Origin: Profundibacterium mesophilum KAUST100406-0324
Lineage (GTDB): Bacteria; Pseudomonadota; Alphaproteobacteria; Rhodobacterales; Rhodobacteraceae
Reading direction: 5' to 3'
Length of the DNA stretch: 64,000 bases
NCBI RefSeq assembly: GCF_009835145.1
Contig: NZ_APKE01000026.1
Coordinates: forward strand, 110,475 to 174,474
The first letter of the stretch is position 1. Every line of letters starts with the position of its first letter. Below, in pieces: positions 38,318 through 49,435 of this stretch. Position numbers and translations under genes: made by a program. Under the pieces are notes generated by a model. The model was not told the origin of the DNA. It made no database searches and was given only the letters and a program-made list of their open reading frames with translations.

Positions 38318-40101
38318 CCCGCATCCCCCTCCGGCCCCTGGCACGTGTCCTGCGGGCGCGCGATCGCGGCGAGAACCCCGATACGATCGAGCGCGAGAAT
38401 CTCCGGCTGCGCCACGAGGCGATGCGCGACCGCGACCGCACCCGCGCCGAGGGGCGGCTGCTGGTCCTGTCGATCTTCTTCTTCGCCGTCTTCGCCGTGG
38501 TCGGCGCGCGCATGGGTTTGATGGCCTCCTCCGCGGGATCGGAGCCGCGCGCACGCGCCGGCGGGGCCGCGATCACCGCGCAGCGCGCCGATATTACCGA
38601 CCGCAACGGCCGGGTCCTCGCCACCAACCTGAGCACCTTTTCCCTCTATGCCCAGCCGCCGCACATGGTCGACAAGGAGCGCGCGGCACGCGAGCTGGTG
38701 AAGATTTTCCCCGACCTGGATGAGAAACGCCTCGTCGAGGATTTCACGGGCAGCCGCAAATTCCTGTGGATCAAGAAGAAGCTCTCGCCCGAGCAGAAGC
38801 AGGCGGTGCATGACATCGGCGATCCGGGGCTTCTTTTCGGCCCGCGCGAGATGCGCCTCTATCCCAACGGCGCGCTTGCCGCGCATGTCCTTGGCGGCGC
38901 GAGCTTCGGCCGCGAGGGGGTGCATTCGGCGGAGGTGATCGGCATCGCCGGCGTCGAGAAGGCTTTCGACGGCTACCTGCGCGACCCCGAGAATGGCAGC
39001 CCGCTGCGCCTGTCGATCGACATGACGGTGCAGACCGCCATGCGCCAGGTGCTTTGGGGCGGAATGCGCCTGATGAACGCCAAGGGCGCGGCCGGCATCC
39101 TGATGGACGCGCATAGCGGCGAGATCATCTCGATGGTCTCCTTGCCGGATTTCGACCCCAATGACCGGCCCCGGCCACTGCTCAAGGGGGACGCGGCCGA
39201 CAGTCCGCTCTTCAACCGGGCGGTGCAGGGGGTCTACGAGCTTGGCTCGACCTTCAAGATCTTCACCACCGCGCAGGCAATGCAGCTTGGCCATGTGAAC
39301 GAGAACACGCTCGTGGACGCCGACGCGCCGATGCGCTGGGGCCGTTTCCGCATCAAGGAATTCGAGAACAAGAATTACGGACCGCTCCTGTCGGTCACGG
39401 ACGTGATCGTGAAATCATCGAATGTCGGCACCGCCAAGATGGCGCTGCAGATCGGCGGCGAGCGCCAGCAGGATTTCCTGCGCAAGCTGGGATTCTTCGA
39501 TGCGACACCCGTCGAACTGGTCGAAGCGCCCGGTGCCAAGCCGCTTTTGCCGCCGAACTGGTCCGAAATCGTGACCATCACCGCCTCCTACGGGCACGGC
39601 TTCTCCGCCTCGCCCCTGCACCTGGCCACCGCCTATTCCTCGCTTCTAAACGGCGGCACCCTGGTCACGCCGACCCTGCTGGCGCGCGACAAGGTCGAGC
39701 CGGGACCGCGCATCGTCTCCGAGCGGATCAGCCGCGTCTCGCGCGAGATGCTGCGCGCGGTCGTGGTGCGCGGCACCGCGAGCTTCGGCGAGGTTCCGGG
39801 CTACGAGGTCGGCGGCAAGACCGGCACCGCCAACAAGCCCAAGACGGACGGGCGCGGCTATCACCAGGACAAGAACATCAACACCTTCGCCAGTGTCTTT
39901 CCGGTCAGCGATCCGCGCTACGTGCTTGTCGTCACCCTCGACGAGGCCTCCGACAATACGGGGCCGAAGCCGCGCCGCACCGCCGGCTGGACCGCGGTTC
40001 CCGTCGCGGCGGAAGTGGTACGGCGCACCGCGCCCCTGCTGGGCCTGCGACCGAAGATTGAACCCGCCGAGGCTTCCGCGCTAACACTCACCTCGAACTG
40101 A
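38314..40101 (+). CDS. ftsI: Peptidoglycan transpeptidase FtsI (PBP3)
   Basis: 595 residues. A charged cytoplasmic N-terminus of about 45 residues, one membrane helix (about 50-68), the PBP dimerisation domain (RADITDRNGRVLATNLSTF) and the transpeptidase domain with all three active-site motifs: STFK (nucleophile Ser312, Lys315), SSN (368-370) and KTGT (from Lys502). It cross-links septal peptidoglycan in the periplasm together with FtsW. murE follows after 14 bases. Confidence 0.95.
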   Translation: MTRIPLRPLARVLRARDRGENPDTIERENLRLRHEAMRDRDRTRAEGRLLVLSIFFFAVFAVVGARMGLMASSAGSEPRARAGGAAITAQRADITDRNGRVLATNLSTFSLYAQPPHMVDKERAARELVKIFPDLDEKRLVEDFTGSRKFLWIKKKLSPEQKQAVHDIGDPGLLFGPREMRLYPNGALAAHVLGGASFGREGVHSAEVIGIAGVEKAFDGYLRDPENGSPLRLSIDMTVQTAMRQVLWGGMRLMNAKGAAGILMDAHSGEIISMVSLPDFDPNDRPRPLLKGDAADSPLFNRAVQGVYELGSTFKIFTTAQAMQLGHVNENTLVDADAPMRWGRFRIKEFENKNYGPLLSVTDVIVKSSNVGTAKMALQIGGERQQDFLRKLGFFDATPVELVEAPGAKPLLPPNWSEIVTITASYGHGFSASPLHLATAYSSLLNGGTLVTPTLLARDKVEPGPRIVSERISRVSREMLRAVVVRGTASFGEVPGYEVGGKTGTANKPKTDGRGYHQDKNINTFASVFPVSDPRYVLVVTLDEASDNTGPKPRRTAGWTAVPVAAEVVRRTAPLLGLRPKIEPAEASALTLTSN

Positions 40102-40115
40102 GGGAGAACCGCGTC

Positions 40116-41600
40116 ATGGCACAGACTGCAAAATCGCTGGCCGAGCTGGGGCTGACCGCGCCGGGCGGAGGGGAGGTGCGGATCACCGGGATCGCCTCCG
40201 ACACGCGCGATGTCGCGCCGGGCCATCTCTTTGCCGCCCTGCCGGGAAGCCGCGAGCACGGCGCCCGTCACATCGAGGCCGCCCTCGCGGCAGGGGCGGC
40301 GGCGATCCTGACCGACCGGGAGGGCGCGCGCATTGCCGCCGAAGGGCTCGCGGCGGCCGATGCGGTGCTGATCACCGCCGAGGATCCGCGGCAAACGCTG
40401 GCATTGACGGCGGCCCTGTGGTTCGGACGGCAGCCCGAGCTGGCCGTCGCGGTGACCGGCACCAACGGCAAGACATCCGTGGCCAGCTTCACGCGCCAGA
40501 TCTGGACGCTTCTCGGGCTCGATGCGTGCAATCTGGGCACGACAGGAGTGGAGGGGGCCTATAGCGCGCCTCTCGTGCATACCACGCCCGACCCCGTGAC
40601 GCTGCACAGGGTGCTCGCGGAGGCGTCGGCGCATGGGGTGACCCATGTCGCGATGGAGGCCTCCTCTCACGGGCTCGACCAGCGCCGGCTCGACGGCGTG
40701 ACCCTCGCGGCGGCGGCCTTCACCAATTTCACCCAGGACCATCTCGACTACCACGCCAGTTTCGATGCCTATTTCGCCGCCAAGGCCGCGCTCTTTGCCC
40801 GTGTTCTGCCGGAGGACGGGACGGCGGTGGTCAATCTCGACGATCCCCGCGGGGCCGAGATCGCCGAGATCGCGCTGCGCCGCGGGCAGGACCTGATGAC
40901 GGTGGGCCGCGGGCCGGAGGCGGCGCTGCAGATCACCGGCCAGCGGTTCCACGCCGCGGGGCAGGACCTGCGTTTTTCATGGAACGGCGTGCCGCAGCAG
41001 GTCGCGCTGCAGCTCATCGGCGGCTTCCAGGCCGAGAACGTTCTTGCCGCGGCCGGCCTCGTGATCGCCAGCGGCGTCGAGCCGCGCGATGTCTTTGCCG
41101 TCCTGGAAGGGCTTTCGACGGTGCGCGGCAGGATGCAGCTTGCCGCGATGCGCGACAACGGCGCGGCCGTCTTCGTCGACTACGCCCATACCCCCGCCGC
41201 CCTTGCCACCGCCCTCGCCGCGCTGCGGCCGCATGTCATGGGGCGGCTCATCGTGGTCTACGGGGCCGGCGGCGACCGCGACCGGGGCAAGCGGCCGCTG
41301 ATGGGGCGGGAGGCGGCCGCGCATGCCGATATCCGCATCGTCACCGATGACAATCCCCGCAGCGAGCAGCCCGCCGCGATCCGGGCCGAGATCCTCGCCG
41401 GGGATGCGGACGCGGTCGAGGTGGCGGACCGTGCCGAGGCGATCCTGCGCGGGGTTGACAGCCTCGGGCCCGGAGATGCCCTGCTGATCGCGGGCAAAGG
41501 GCACGAGACGGGCCAGACCATCGGCGACGACGTCTTCCCCTTCGACGACAGCGAACAGGCGAGCATGGCCGTGGCCGCGCTCGACGGGCGGGTGTCATGA
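40116..41600 (+). CDS. murE: UDP-MurNAc-tripeptide ligase MurE
   Basis: 494 residues in three domains: UDP-substrate-binding (1-95), central ATPase (GTNGKTSVASF near 114, HVAMEASSHGLDQRR) and C-terminal amino-acid-binding. The motif DDNPRSEQPAAIRAEIL marks the meso-diaminopimelate type. It adds meso-DAP to UDP-MurNAc-L-Ala-D-Glu. Overlaps murF by four bases (ATGA). Confidence 0.95.
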   Translation: MAQTAKSLAELGLTAPGGGEVRITGIASDTRDVAPGHLFAALPGSREHGARHIEAALAAGAAAILTDREGARIAAEGLAAADAVLITAEDPRQTLALTAALWFGRQPELAVAVTGTNGKTSVASFTRQIWTLLGLDACNLGTTGVEGAYSAPLVHTTPDPVTLHRVLAEASAHGVTHVAMEASSHGLDQRRLDGVTLAAAAFTNFTQDHLDYHASFDAYFAAKAALFARVLPEDGTAVVNLDDPRGAEIAEIALRRGQDLMTVGRGPEAALQITGQRFHAAGQDLRFSWNGVPQQVALQLIGGFQAENVLAAAGLVIASGVEPRDVFAVLEGLSTVRGRMQLAAMRDNGAAVFVDYAHTPAALATALAALRPHVMGRLIVVYGAGGDRDRGKRPLMGREAAAHADIRIVTDDNPRSEQPAAIRAEILAGDADAVEVADRAEAILRGVDSLGPGDALLIAGKGHETGQTIGDDVFPFDDSEQASMAVAALDGRVS

Positions 41601-43024
41601 GCCTCTGGACATCGGCGCAGGCGGTTATCGCCACGGGCGGCAAGGCCACGCGGGCCTGGTCCGCCAGCGGCATTTCGATCGACACGCGCACCCTGCGGCC
41701 GGGCGATCTCTTCGTGGCGCTCAAGGCGGAGCGGGACGGGCATGATTTCGTCGCCGCGGCGCTGGAGAAGGGCGCCGCTGCCGCGCTCGTCAGCCGCCGG
41801 CCCGATGACGTGCCGCCCGACGCGCCGCTTCTCGTCGTGCCCGATGTCCTTGCCGCCCTCGAGGCGCTGGGTCGGGCAGGGCGTGCCCGCTGCACGGGGC
41901 GCGTCGTCGCCATCACCGGCTCTGCGGGCAAGACCTCGACGAAGGACATGCTCGCATCCGCCCTTCCGGGGCAGGCGGACCTCCATGTCGCGCAGGCAAG
42001 CTACAACAACCACTGGGGCGTGCCCCTTACCCTTGCGCGGATGCCGCCGGACACGGATGTCGCGATCATCGAGATCGGGATGAACCATCCCGGCGAGATC
42101 GCGCCCCTCGCGCGCATGGCACAGCCGCATATCTGCATCGTGACCACGGTCGGGGCCGCCCATCTCGCGGCCTTCGGCTCGATCGAGGGCATCGCGCGGG
42201 AAAAGGCGGCCATCTTCGACGGGTTCGCCGCGCAAGGCACGGCCATCGTGAACGGCGATCTGGAGGTCACGCCGATCCTCCACGACGCGGCGCGCGCGCA
42301 TGACGCCGCCATCGTGCATTTCGGGCAGGGCGAGGATTGCGCGCTGCGTCTGGAACAGATGCGCATCGCCGGGGGCTGCACGGTGGTGCAGGCCCGGATG
42401 GAGGGCGAGGAGCTGATCTTCAAGATCGAGACCACCGGCCGGCACATGGCGATGAACGCGCTCGCCGTGCTCGGCGCGGTGCGGGCGCTCGGTGCGGATG
42501 TCGCGCTCGCCGCGCATGGCCTTGGCAGCTGGCGCCCGACCCAGGGGCGCGGCACGCGCGAGCGGGTGGTCCTGGATCTCGTGGACGATCATCTCTGGAT
42601 CGATCTCATCGATGACGCCTTCAACGCCAATCCCGCCTCGGTCTCCGCCGCGCTCGAGATGCTGGCCGCCAGCGAGCCGGCGCCGGGCGGGCGGCGGGTG
42701 GCCATCCTTGGCGACATGCTCGAGCTCGGGCCGGACGAGGCCGCTCTGCATGCGCGCCTGGCCGAGCATCCCGCGCTTGCGCAGATCGATGCCGTCCATT
42801 GCCTGGGGCCGCGCATGGCGGCGTTGCACGAGGCGCTTCGGGACGGTGTGCGCGGGATCCACACCGCCGACGCGCAGACCATGGCGCGGGAGCTGACGAG
42901 CCTGATCGCCCCCGGCGACATCGTGCTCGTCAAGGGCTCGAAGGGCATTCGCGCGTCGCATGTTGTTGACGTGATCCGCAATCTGGGCCAACGCCACGGG
43001 CTCATGCACCAAAAGGCCGACTGA
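41597..43024 (+). CDS. murF: UDP-MurNAc-pentapeptide synthetase MurF
   Basis: 475 residues with the Mur ligase layout: [20 protein letters not shown] at the N-terminus, ATP loop [14 protein letters not shown] (about 113-126), [20 protein letters not shown] and [17 protein letters not shown]. It joins D-Ala-D-Ala to the tripeptide, the last cytosolic peptide-adding step. mraY starts one base after its stop. Ddl, which makes its substrate, lies 9 kb downstream in the same cluster. Confidence 0.95.
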   Translation: MSLWTSAQAVIATGGKATRAWSASGISIDTRTLRPGDLFVALKAERDGHDFVAAALEKGAAAALVSRRPDDVPPDAPLLVVPDVLAALEALGRAGRARCTGRVVAITGSAGKTSTKDMLASALPGQADLHVAQASYNNHWGVPLTLARMPPDTDVAIIEIGMNHPGEIAPLARMAQPHICIVTTVGAAHLAAFGSIEGIAREKAAIFDGFAAQGTAIVNGDLEVTPILHDAARAHDAAIVHFGQGEDCALRLEQMRIAGGCTVVQARMEGEELIFKIETTGRHMAMNALAVLGAVRALGADVALAAHGLGSWRPTQGRGTRERVVLDLVDDHLWIDLIDDAFNANPASVSAALEMLAASEPAPGGRRVAILGDMLELGPDEAALHARLAEHPALAQIDAVHCLGPRMAALHEALRDGVRGIHTADAQTMARELTSLIAPGDIVLVKGSKGIRASHVVDVIRNLGQRHGLMHQKAD

Positions 43025-43025
43025 C

Positions 43026-44108
43026 ATGCTTTTCTGGATGACGGAGCTTTCCGATGGTGGCGGCGTCTTCAACCTTTTCCGCTACATCACCTTCCGATCC
43101 GGCGGCGCCTTCTTCACGGCGCTGGTCTTCGGGTTCCTCTTCGGCCGTCCCCTGATCGACTTGCTGCGCCGCAGTCAGCAGCATGGTCAGCCGATCCGCA
43201 CCGACGGTCCCGAGGGCCATATCGGCAAGGCCGGAACCCCGACCATGGGGGGCGTGCTGATCCTGGGCGCGGTGATCCTGTCGACCCTCCTTTGGGCGCG
43301 GCTCGACACGCCCTATGTCTGGATGGTGCTCTTCGTGACGATCGGCTTCGGGCTGATCGGCTTCGCCGACGATTATGCCAAGGTCTCGCGCAACAACCAC
43401 AAGGGCGTGCCGGGCCGGACGCGCCTCGCGCTCGGTTTCACCATCGCCGGGATCGCGGCGGCCTGGGCGGTCTGGTTCCATCCGCCAGAACTGACCAACC
43501 AGCTCGCCGTGCCGATCTTCAAGAACCTGCTGGTGGACATGAGCTTCCTCTTCATCCCCTTCGCGATGTTCGTGATCGTCGGCGCGGCCAACGCGGTGAA
43601 CCTCACCGACGGGCTCGACGGGCTGGCCATCATGCCGGTGATGATCGCGGCAAGCGCGCTGGGCGCCATCGCCTATGCCGTCGGGCGGGTGGATTTCACC
43701 GATTACCTCGAGGTGCATTATGTACCCGGAACCGGCGAGATCCTCGTCTTCTGCGCTGGTCTGATCGGTGGGGGGCTCGGCTTCCTGTGGTACAACGCGC
43801 CCCCCGCGGCGGTCTTCATGGGCGATACCGGAAGCCTTGCGCTCGGCGGCGCGCTCGGCGCGATCGCGGTCGCGACCAAGCACGAGATCGTCCTGGCAAT
43901 CGTCGGCGGGCTCTTCGTCGTCGAGGCGCTCTCGGTCATCATCCAGGTCTTCTACTTCAAGCGCACCGGCAAGCGGGTGTTCCTCATGGCGCCGATCCAC
44001 CACCATTTCGAGAAGAAGGGATGGGCCGAGCCGCAGATCGTGATCCGCTTCTGGATCATCTCCCTCATCCTCGCCCTGATCGGGCTCGCCACGCTGAAGG
44101 TGCGCTGA
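43026..44108 (+). CDS. mraY: Phospho-MurNAc-pentapeptide translocase MraY
   Basis: 360 residues with about ten membrane helices. Signature segments: [33 protein letters not shown] (Mg2+-binding Asp pair), [35 protein letters not shown] and [15 protein letters not shown] (the HHH loop). It transfers phospho-MurNAc-pentapeptide to undecaprenyl phosphate, giving lipid I at the inner membrane. murD starts one base after the stop. Confidence 0.97.
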   Translation: MLFWMTELSDGGGVFNLFRYITFRSGGAFFTALVFGFLFGRPLIDLLRRSQQHGQPIRTDGPEGHIGKAGTPTMGGVLILGAVILSTLLWARLDTPYVWMVLFVTIGFGLIGFADDYAKVSRNNHKGVPGRTRLALGFTIAGIAAAWAVWFHPPELTNQLAVPIFKNLLVDMSFLFIPFAMFVIVGAANAVNLTDGLDGLAIMPVMIAASALGAIAYAVGRVDFTDYLEVHYVPGTGEILVFCAGLIGGGLGFLWYNAPPAAVFMGDTGSLALGGALGAIAVATKHEIVLAIVGGLFVVEALSVIIQVFYFKRTGKRVFLMAPIHHHFEKKGWAEPQIVIRFWIISLILALIGLATLKVR

Positions 44109-44109
44109 C

Positions 44110-45519
44110 ATGATCGCGGTGCGCGGTCACGAGGGGCGCCGGGTGATGGTGCTCGGGCTCGGGCGCTCCGGCCTCGCGGCGGCGCGCGCGCTCGAGGCGG
44201 GCGGCGCGCAGGCCCTGTGCTGGGATGACGGGCCGCAGGCGCAGGAGGCGGCGCAGGCCGAGGGGTTGACGCTGCACGACCCGAACCGGGCGGATGCCTT
44301 TGAAGGGGTCGATGCGCTGATCGTCTCGCCCGGCATTCCGCATCTTTATCCCGCGCCGCATCCCGCGATCATGGCCGCGATGCGCGCCGGGGTTCCCATC
44401 GACAACGATATCGGCCTTTTCTTCCGCTCCGTCGCGACCCCGGACTGGGAGCGGTTCGACACCCTGCCGCGGGTGATCGCGATCACCGGATCGAACGGCA
44501 AGTCGACGACTTCGGCCCTGGTCCATCACATCCTGCAATCGGCGGGACGCCGGGCGCAGCTTGCCGGCAACATCGGGCGCGGCGTGCTCGACATCGACCC
44601 GCCCGGCGAGGGGGGCGTCGTCGTGCTCGAGCTGAGCAGCTACCAGATCGAGCTGGCGCGCGCCCTGACCCCCGATGTCGCCGTCTTCACCAATCTCACC
44701 CCCGACCATCTCGACCGTCATGGCGGGCATGGAGGCTATTTCGCGGCCAAGCGCCGGCTATTCGCCGAGGGCGGACCGGACCGCGCGGTGATCGGCACCG
44801 ACGAGCCCGAGGGCCTGTTCCTGGCCAACCAGCTTGCCGAGGGGCTCGCCGACGACCGGCTCATCGCCGTGGCCACCGGCCGCCGTCTGCGCGGACCGGG
44901 CTGGTCGATCTACGCGCATAAGGGGCATCTGGTGGAATGGCGCAAGGGACGCCAGGCGGCCAGCATCGACCTGCGCGAGATCGCCGGGCTCCCCGGAACG
45001 CACAACCATCAAAATGCCTGCCATGCCTATGGCGCGCTCAGGGCGATCGGCATGTCGCCGCGCGTCATCGAGGCGGGATTGCGCGATTTCGCCGGGTTGC
45101 CGCATCGCAGCCAGATGGTCGCGCAGATCGACGGCGTGCGTTATGTCAACGACAGCAAGGCCACCAATGCCGACAGCGCCGCCAAGGCGCTCCAGGCTTT
45201 CGGCAAGATCCGCTGGATCGCCGGGGGGCTCGGCAAGGAGGGCGGGATCGCCGCGCTCGCGCCCGTCACCGGCGGGGTGGCGAAGGCCTATCTCATCGGA
45301 CATTCGGCGAGAGAGTTCGGGTTGCAGTTGGGGTCCGTTCCCTACGAGATCTGCGGCACGATGGAGGCGGCGGTCGCGGCGGCGCATCGCGATGCCGAGC
45401 CGGGCGAGACGGTGCTTCTGGCACCGGCGGCGGCGAGCTTCGACCAGTTCGCCGATTTCGAGGCCAGGGGCACGGCTTTCGTGGAACTGGTCCGGCGGTT
45501 GGAGCGCGGCGAAGGCTGA
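44110..45519 (+). CDS. murD: UDP-MurNAc-alanine-D-glutamate ligase MurD
   Basis: 469 residues: Rossmann N-terminus ([20 protein letters not shown]), ATPase loop [18 protein letters not shown] (about 125-142), [13 protein letters not shown] and [12 protein letters not shown], and a C-terminal domain with [16 protein letters not shown]. It adds D-Glu to UDP-MurNAc-L-Ala. It is the last gene of the first dcw segment; the next gene is on the opposite strand and ends 68 bases away. Confidence 0.95.
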   Translation: MIAVRGHEGRRVMVLGLGRSGLAAARALEAGGAQALCWDDGPQAQEAAQAEGLTLHDPNRADAFEGVDALIVSPGIPHLYPAPHPAIMAAMRAGVPIDNDIGLFFRSVATPDWERFDTLPRVIAITGSNGKSTTSALVHHILQSAGRRAQLAGNIGRGVLDIDPPGEGGVVVLELSSYQIELARALTPDVAVFTNLTPDHLDRHGGHGGYFAAKRRLFAEGGPDRAVIGTDEPEGLFLANQLAEGLADDRLIAVATGRRLRGPGWSIYAHKGHLVEWRKGRQAASIDLREIAGLPGTHNHQNACHAYGALRAIGMSPRVIEAGLRDFAGLPHRSQMVAQIDGVRYVNDSKATNADSAAKALQAFGKIRWIAGGLGKEGGIAALAPVTGGVAKAYLIGHSAREFGLQLGSVPYEICGTMEAAVAAAHRDAEPGETVLLAPAAASFDQFADFEARGTAFVELVRRLERGEG

Positions 45520-45586
45520 TCCGGAGCGGAACGCCGTCGCCGCGTGCCGTATGGCGGACCGGCAGGCATGGCCGCGCGAACGGGGG

Positions 45587-46816
45587 TCAGGCCCCGCGCC
45601 GGGCCGTGCCGGCGGCGATTGCCGTGCCGGCGGCGTATCCCGAGGCCCAGGCCCATTGGAAATTGTAGCCGCCGAGCCAGCCGGTCACATCGACCGCCTC
45701 CCCGATCGCGTAGAGCCCCGGCATGGCCCGGGCGCGCAGGCTCCGGCTGTCGAGGCCGTCCGTGTCGATGCCGCCGAGCGTGACCTCGGCGGTGCGGTAG
45801 CCTTCGGTGCCCGACGGGATGAGCTTGCGCCGGCGCAAAATGTCCTCGAGCCGGGTAAGGGCCGCGTCCGGCAGATCGCCGACCCGGCCCTCGACCCCGG
45901 CGGCGGCGGCGAGATGGGCGGCGAGCCGCGCGGGCAGGGGGCCGGAGAGCAGTGTCGGGACCGTCTTGCGCCCGGTCTTGGCCCGCGCGCCGCGCAGCAT
46001 CGGCAACACGGCGCCTGCGGGGTCGAGATCGATCGTCACCGTCGCGGTTTCGTTCCAGTAGCTCGAGGCTTGCAGGATGGCGGGGCCCGAAAGGCCGCGA
46101 TGGGTGAAGAGCAGCGCCTCCTCGAAGCTGGCCGTGCCCGGCCCCTGGCCGGCGGTGACGCGCGCCGGGGCCGCGACCCCCGCCATCGGGGTGATCCAGT
46201 CGAGATCGGCGAGCCCGAAGGTCAGCGGGACGAGCCCCGGCCGGGTGCTGCGAAGCGAGAGACCGAACTGCTCGGCGATCCGGTAGGACAGCCCGCTCGC
46301 ACCCATTTTCGGGATCGACTTGCCGCCTGTCGCCAGGACGAGATTGCGGCAGGAGACACGGCGGCGCTGTCCTTCGCGATCAACATCGATCGCGAAGCCG
46401 TCCGGCCCATGCGTGATGGCCCCGGGCTCGGCCCGCAGCCACAGCTCGGCTCCCGCGCCGCGCATTTCGGCAAGCAGCATCTCGACGATCTGGCGCGCCG
46501 AGCCGTCGCAGAAAAGCTGTCCCAGGGTCTTCTCGTGCCAGGCGATCTTGTGCCTTTGCACGAGATCGAGGAAGTCCCACGGGCCGTAGCGGCTGAGCGC
46601 GGACTTGGCGAAATGCGGGTTGGCCGACAGGAAATTTTCCGGCCCGCAGCCGGTATTGGTGAAGTTGCAGCGTCCGCCGCCCGAGATCCGGATCTTCTCG
46701 CCCGGCGCGCGTGCGTGGTCGATCACGAGCACCCTGCCGCCGGCATGGGCCGCGCACATCATCCCCGCCGCGCCGGCGCCGAGGATCACGGTATCGAATT
46801 CGTCCTGCATCATCAT
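45587..46816 (-). CDS. FAD-dependent oxidoreductase of the HI0933/BaiN family, inside the dcw cluster
   Basis: 409 residues from ATG 46816 (two further in-frame ATGs follow at once, 46813 and 46810). FAD-binding dinucleotide fold TVILGAGAAGMMCAAHAG, then KIRISGGGRCNFTNTG, LVLATGGKSIPKMGASG and a C-terminal FAD contact, LYAIGEAVDVTGWLGGYNFQWAWASG. These are family hallmarks. Some members reduce bile-acid enoyl groups, but most have no known substrate. It lies antisense between murD and ftsW, breaking the otherwise one-directional dcw cluster, and is unlikely to act in cell-wall synthesis. Confidence 0.85.
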   Translation of the reverse strand: MMMQDEFDTVILGAGAAGMMCAAHAGGRVLVIDHARAPGEKIRISGGGRCNFTNTGCGPENFLSANPHFAKSALSRYGPWDFLDLVQRHKIAWHEKTLGQLFCDGSARQIVEMLLAEMRGAGAELWLRAEPGAITHGPDGFAIDVDREGQRRRVSCRNLVLATGGKSIPKMGASGLSYRIAEQFGLSLRSTRPGLVPLTFGLADLDWITPMAGVAAPARVTAGQGPGTASFEEALLFTHRGLSGPAILQASSYWNETATVTIDLDPAGAVLPMLRGARAKTGRKTVPTLLSGPLPARLAAHLAAAAGVEGRVGDLPDAALTRLEDILRRRKLIPSGTEGYRTAEVTLGGIDTDGLDSRSLRARAMPGLYAIGEAVDVTGWLGGYNFQWAWASGYAAGTAIAAGTARRGA

Positions 46817-47103
46817 CCGGCGCTTCGAGCATGGGGCAGGGCGCTTGGCAAGTATTCTTGAAGGCGCCCCCGGCGGCCATCCTGTCCGGTGGCCGTGATC
46901 CGGGCCGCCCGTGCCGATTGCCGAAGGCCACTCCGCGCGGCATGAACGCCCCCCGGAATGCCACCCGCCGGGCGTTCGCGACAATCGAGCGGGCTTACCA
47001 CAGTCTCGCCACTATCTTAGGTAGCGCCGCGAGTATTCTTGCGCTATCCTTGTAGGCAGACCCGGCAAACGGGCGAATCTGAGGCAGCACATAGCGGTAT
47101 CCC

Positions 47104-48270
47104 ATGACTGAAATGGTCTATGGCACGCTCCCTTCACGGGATGGCGAGCCGATTCTTCCCCGTTGGTGGAACACCATCGACAGATGGTCCCTGACCTGCG
47201 TTCTGTTGCTGTTCGGCATCGGCCTGCTTCTCGGGCTCGCCTCCTCGCCGCCCCTTGCCGAGCGCAACGGCTTCCAGTCCTTCCATTATGTCGAGCGTCA
47301 GACCTTCTTTGGCGGGCTTGCCATACTGGCCCTGATCCTGACCACCATGATGTCGCCGCAGCTGGTGCGCCGCCTCGCGGTGATCGGTTTCGTGTTCGCC
47401 TTCCTCGCGCTTCTGGGCCTGCCTTTCGCGGGGACCGATTTCGGCAAGGGCGCGGTGCGCTGGTACTCGCTCGGCTTCGCCTCGGTGCAGCCTTCGGAGT
47501 TCCTCAAGCCCGGCTTCGTGGTGGTCGCGGCCTGGATGATCTCATCCTCGCTGGACCTGAACGGGCCGCCGGGCAAGACGATGTCCCTCGCGCTGACCCT
47601 GCTGATCGTGGTCATGCTGGCGCTGCAGCCCGATTTCGGGCAGGCGAGCCTTGTCCTGTTCGGCTGGGGCGTCATGTGGTTCGTCGCCGGCGCCCCGATC
47701 ATCCTGCTGATCGGTATGGCGGGAATGGTCTTTCTCGCCGGCACCTTCGCCTATAACTCGTCGGAGCATTTCGCGCGGCGGATCGACGGCTTCCTATCCC
47801 CGGATGTCGAGCCGACGACCCAGCTCGGCTATGCCACCAACGCGATCCGCGAGGGCGGGCTCTTCGGCGTCGGCGTTGGCGAGGGGCAGGTGAAATGGTC
47901 GCTGCCCGATGCCCATACCGATTTCATCATCGCCGTCGCGGCCGAGGAATACGGCCTCGTCCTCGTGCTGGCGGTGATCGCCCTCTATGCCACGATCGTG
48001 GTCCGCTCCCTGATCCGCCTGATGCGCGAGCGCGATCCCTTCATCCGGCTCGCCGGGACCGGCCTTGCCTGCATGTTCGGCGTCCAGGCGATGATCAACA
48101 TGGGCGTTGCGGTGCGCCTTCTGCCCGCCAAGGGCATGACGCTTCCCTTCGTCAGCTATGGCGGCTCCTCGCTGATCGCCGGCGGGATCGCGGTGGGAAT
48201 GCTTCTGGCCTTCACCCGCATCCGTCCGCAAGGCGAGATCGGTGACATCCTTCTGAGCCGCAGGAGCTGA
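47104..48270 (+). CDS. ftsW: Peptidoglycan polymerase FtsW
   Basis: 388 residues with about ten membrane helices (SEDS family). Diagnostic parts: [63 protein letters not shown] (the catalytic Asp loop) and [20 protein letters not shown] near the C-terminus. It polymerises lipid II at the septum with FtsI. Being separated from murD by a reversed gene, it needs a promoter in the 287 bases before it. A TTGCGC...TAGGC-like stretch near 47040 was seen but is not convincing. Confidence 0.95.
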   Translation: MTEMVYGTLPSRDGEPILPRWWNTIDRWSLTCVLLLFGIGLLLGLASSPPLAERNGFQSFHYVERQTFFGGLAILALILTTMMSPQLVRRLAVIGFVFAFLALLGLPFAGTDFGKGAVRWYSLGFASVQPSEFLKPGFVVVAAWMISSSLDLNGPPGKTMSLALTLLIVVMLALQPDFGQASLVLFGWGVMWFVAGAPIILLIGMAGMVFLAGTFAYNSSEHFARRIDGFLSPDVEPTTQLGYATNAIREGGLFGVGVGEGQVKWSLPDAHTDFIIAVAAEEYGLVLVLAVIALYATIVVRSLIRLMRERDPFIRLAGTGLACMFGVQAMINMGVAVRLLPAKGMTLPFVSYGGSSLIAGGIAVGMLLAFTRIRPQGEIGDILLSRRS

Positions 48271-48274
48271 TCCG

Positions 48275-49435
48275 ATGGCAAATGCGAAGGTCCAGGCCGG
48301 TGCCGCGCCCCATGCGATGATCGCGGCGGGCGGCACCGGGGGCCACATGTTTCCCGCCCAGGCCCTCTCGGAGGCGCTCCTGGCCCGCGGCTGGCGCGTG
48401 ACGCTGAGCACGGATGCGCGCGGCGCACGTTATGCCGATGGCTTTCCGCCTGCCGTGGTACGCTCGGTCCTGCGCTCGGCCACCTTCGCGCGCGGCGGCC
48501 TGAAGGCGCGCCTTGCCGTGCCCGCGCGGATCGCCGCCGGCGTGTGGGGTGCCTTGCGCGTGATGCGCCGGGACCGCCCCGACATCGTGGCGGGCTTCGG
48601 CGGATACCCTTCCATCCCGGCCCTGTCGGCGGCGCGGCTCCTGGGCGTGCCGGCCATCATCCACGAACAGAACGGCGTTCTCGGCCGGGTCAACCAGCTC
48701 TTCGCGCGCCATGTCGCCAGGGTCGCCTGCGGGGTGATGCCCGAGCGAATGCCCAAGGGGGTGGAGGCCGTCCATACCGGCAATCCAGTGCGCGGCGCGG
48801 TCGCCGATCAGGCCGCCGCGCCCTATGCCGCCATGCAGGAGGGCGGGTCGCTCGAGATCCTCGTGATCGGCGGCAGCCAGGGCGCGCGCATCCTGTCGGA
48901 TATCGTCCCCGAGGCGATCGGCGCCTTGCCCGAGGGGCTGCGCCGCCGCCTGAGCGTGGCGCAGCAGGCGCGGCCCGAGGATGTCGAGCGTGTGCGCGCG
49001 GCCTATGCCGCCAGTGGTATCCCGGCACGGATCGAGCCCTTCTTCGCCGATGTGCCCGAGCGCATGGCGCGCGCCGCGCTCGTGATCAGCCGGGCAGGCG
49101 CCTCTTCGATTGCCGATATCACGGTGATCGGACGTCCCTCGATCCTGATCCCCTTCGCCGCGGCCGCCTCGGATCACCAGACCGCCAATGCGCGCGCGCT
49201 GGACGCGGCGGGAGCGGCCAGCGTTCTGCGCGAAACGGGGCTCGGCTCCTCCGACCTCGCCGCCGAGATCGAGGCGATCCTCGCCGATCCGGCGCGGGCC
49301 GAGGCGATGGCCACCGCCGCCCGCGCCCTCGGCCGCCCCGACGCGGTGTCGCGCCTGCTGGCGCTTGTCGAAGAGGTGTCGGGCCGCGACATGCCGGACC
49401 GACCGCAACCTTCCCAGAATGGACTGAGCCGATGA
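48275..49435 (+). CDS. murG: Lipid II synthase MurG (GlcNAc transferase)
   Basis: 386 residues, GT-B fold: the glycine loop [19 protein letters not shown] (about 14-32), [55 protein letters not shown] and [23 protein letters not shown]. It adds GlcNAc to lipid I on the inner face of the membrane. The final about 20 residues, ending near RPQPSQNG, are low-complexity. Stop overlaps the murC start (ATGA). Confidence 0.95.
   Translation: MANAKVQAGAAPHAMIAAGGTGGHMFPAQALSEALLARGWRVTLSTDARGARYADGFPPAVVRSVLRSATFARGGLKARLAVPARIAAGVWGALRVMRRDRPDIVAGFGGYPSIPALSAARLLGVPAIIHEQNGVLGRVNQLFARHVARVACGVMPERMPKGVEAVHTGNPVRGAVADQAAAPYAAMQEGGSLEILVIGGSQGARILSDIVPEAIGALPEGLRRRLSVAQQARPEDVERVRAAYAASGIPARIEPFFADVPERMARAALVISRAGASSIADITVIGRPSILIPFAAAASDHQTANARALDAAGAASVLRETGLGSSDLAAEIEAILADPARAEAMATAARALGRPDAVSRLLALVEEVSGRDMPDRPQPSQNGLSR

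Noticed and set aside
46942..47055. 37-codon ORF between the flavoprotein gene and ftsW
   Set aside because: No ribosome site before the ATG; could be a leader peptide but nothing beyond an open frame supports it.
48544..49431. Extended N-terminus for murC reaching into murG
   Set aside because: It is murG read in another frame; MurC starts at 49432 with the usual N-terminal motif.
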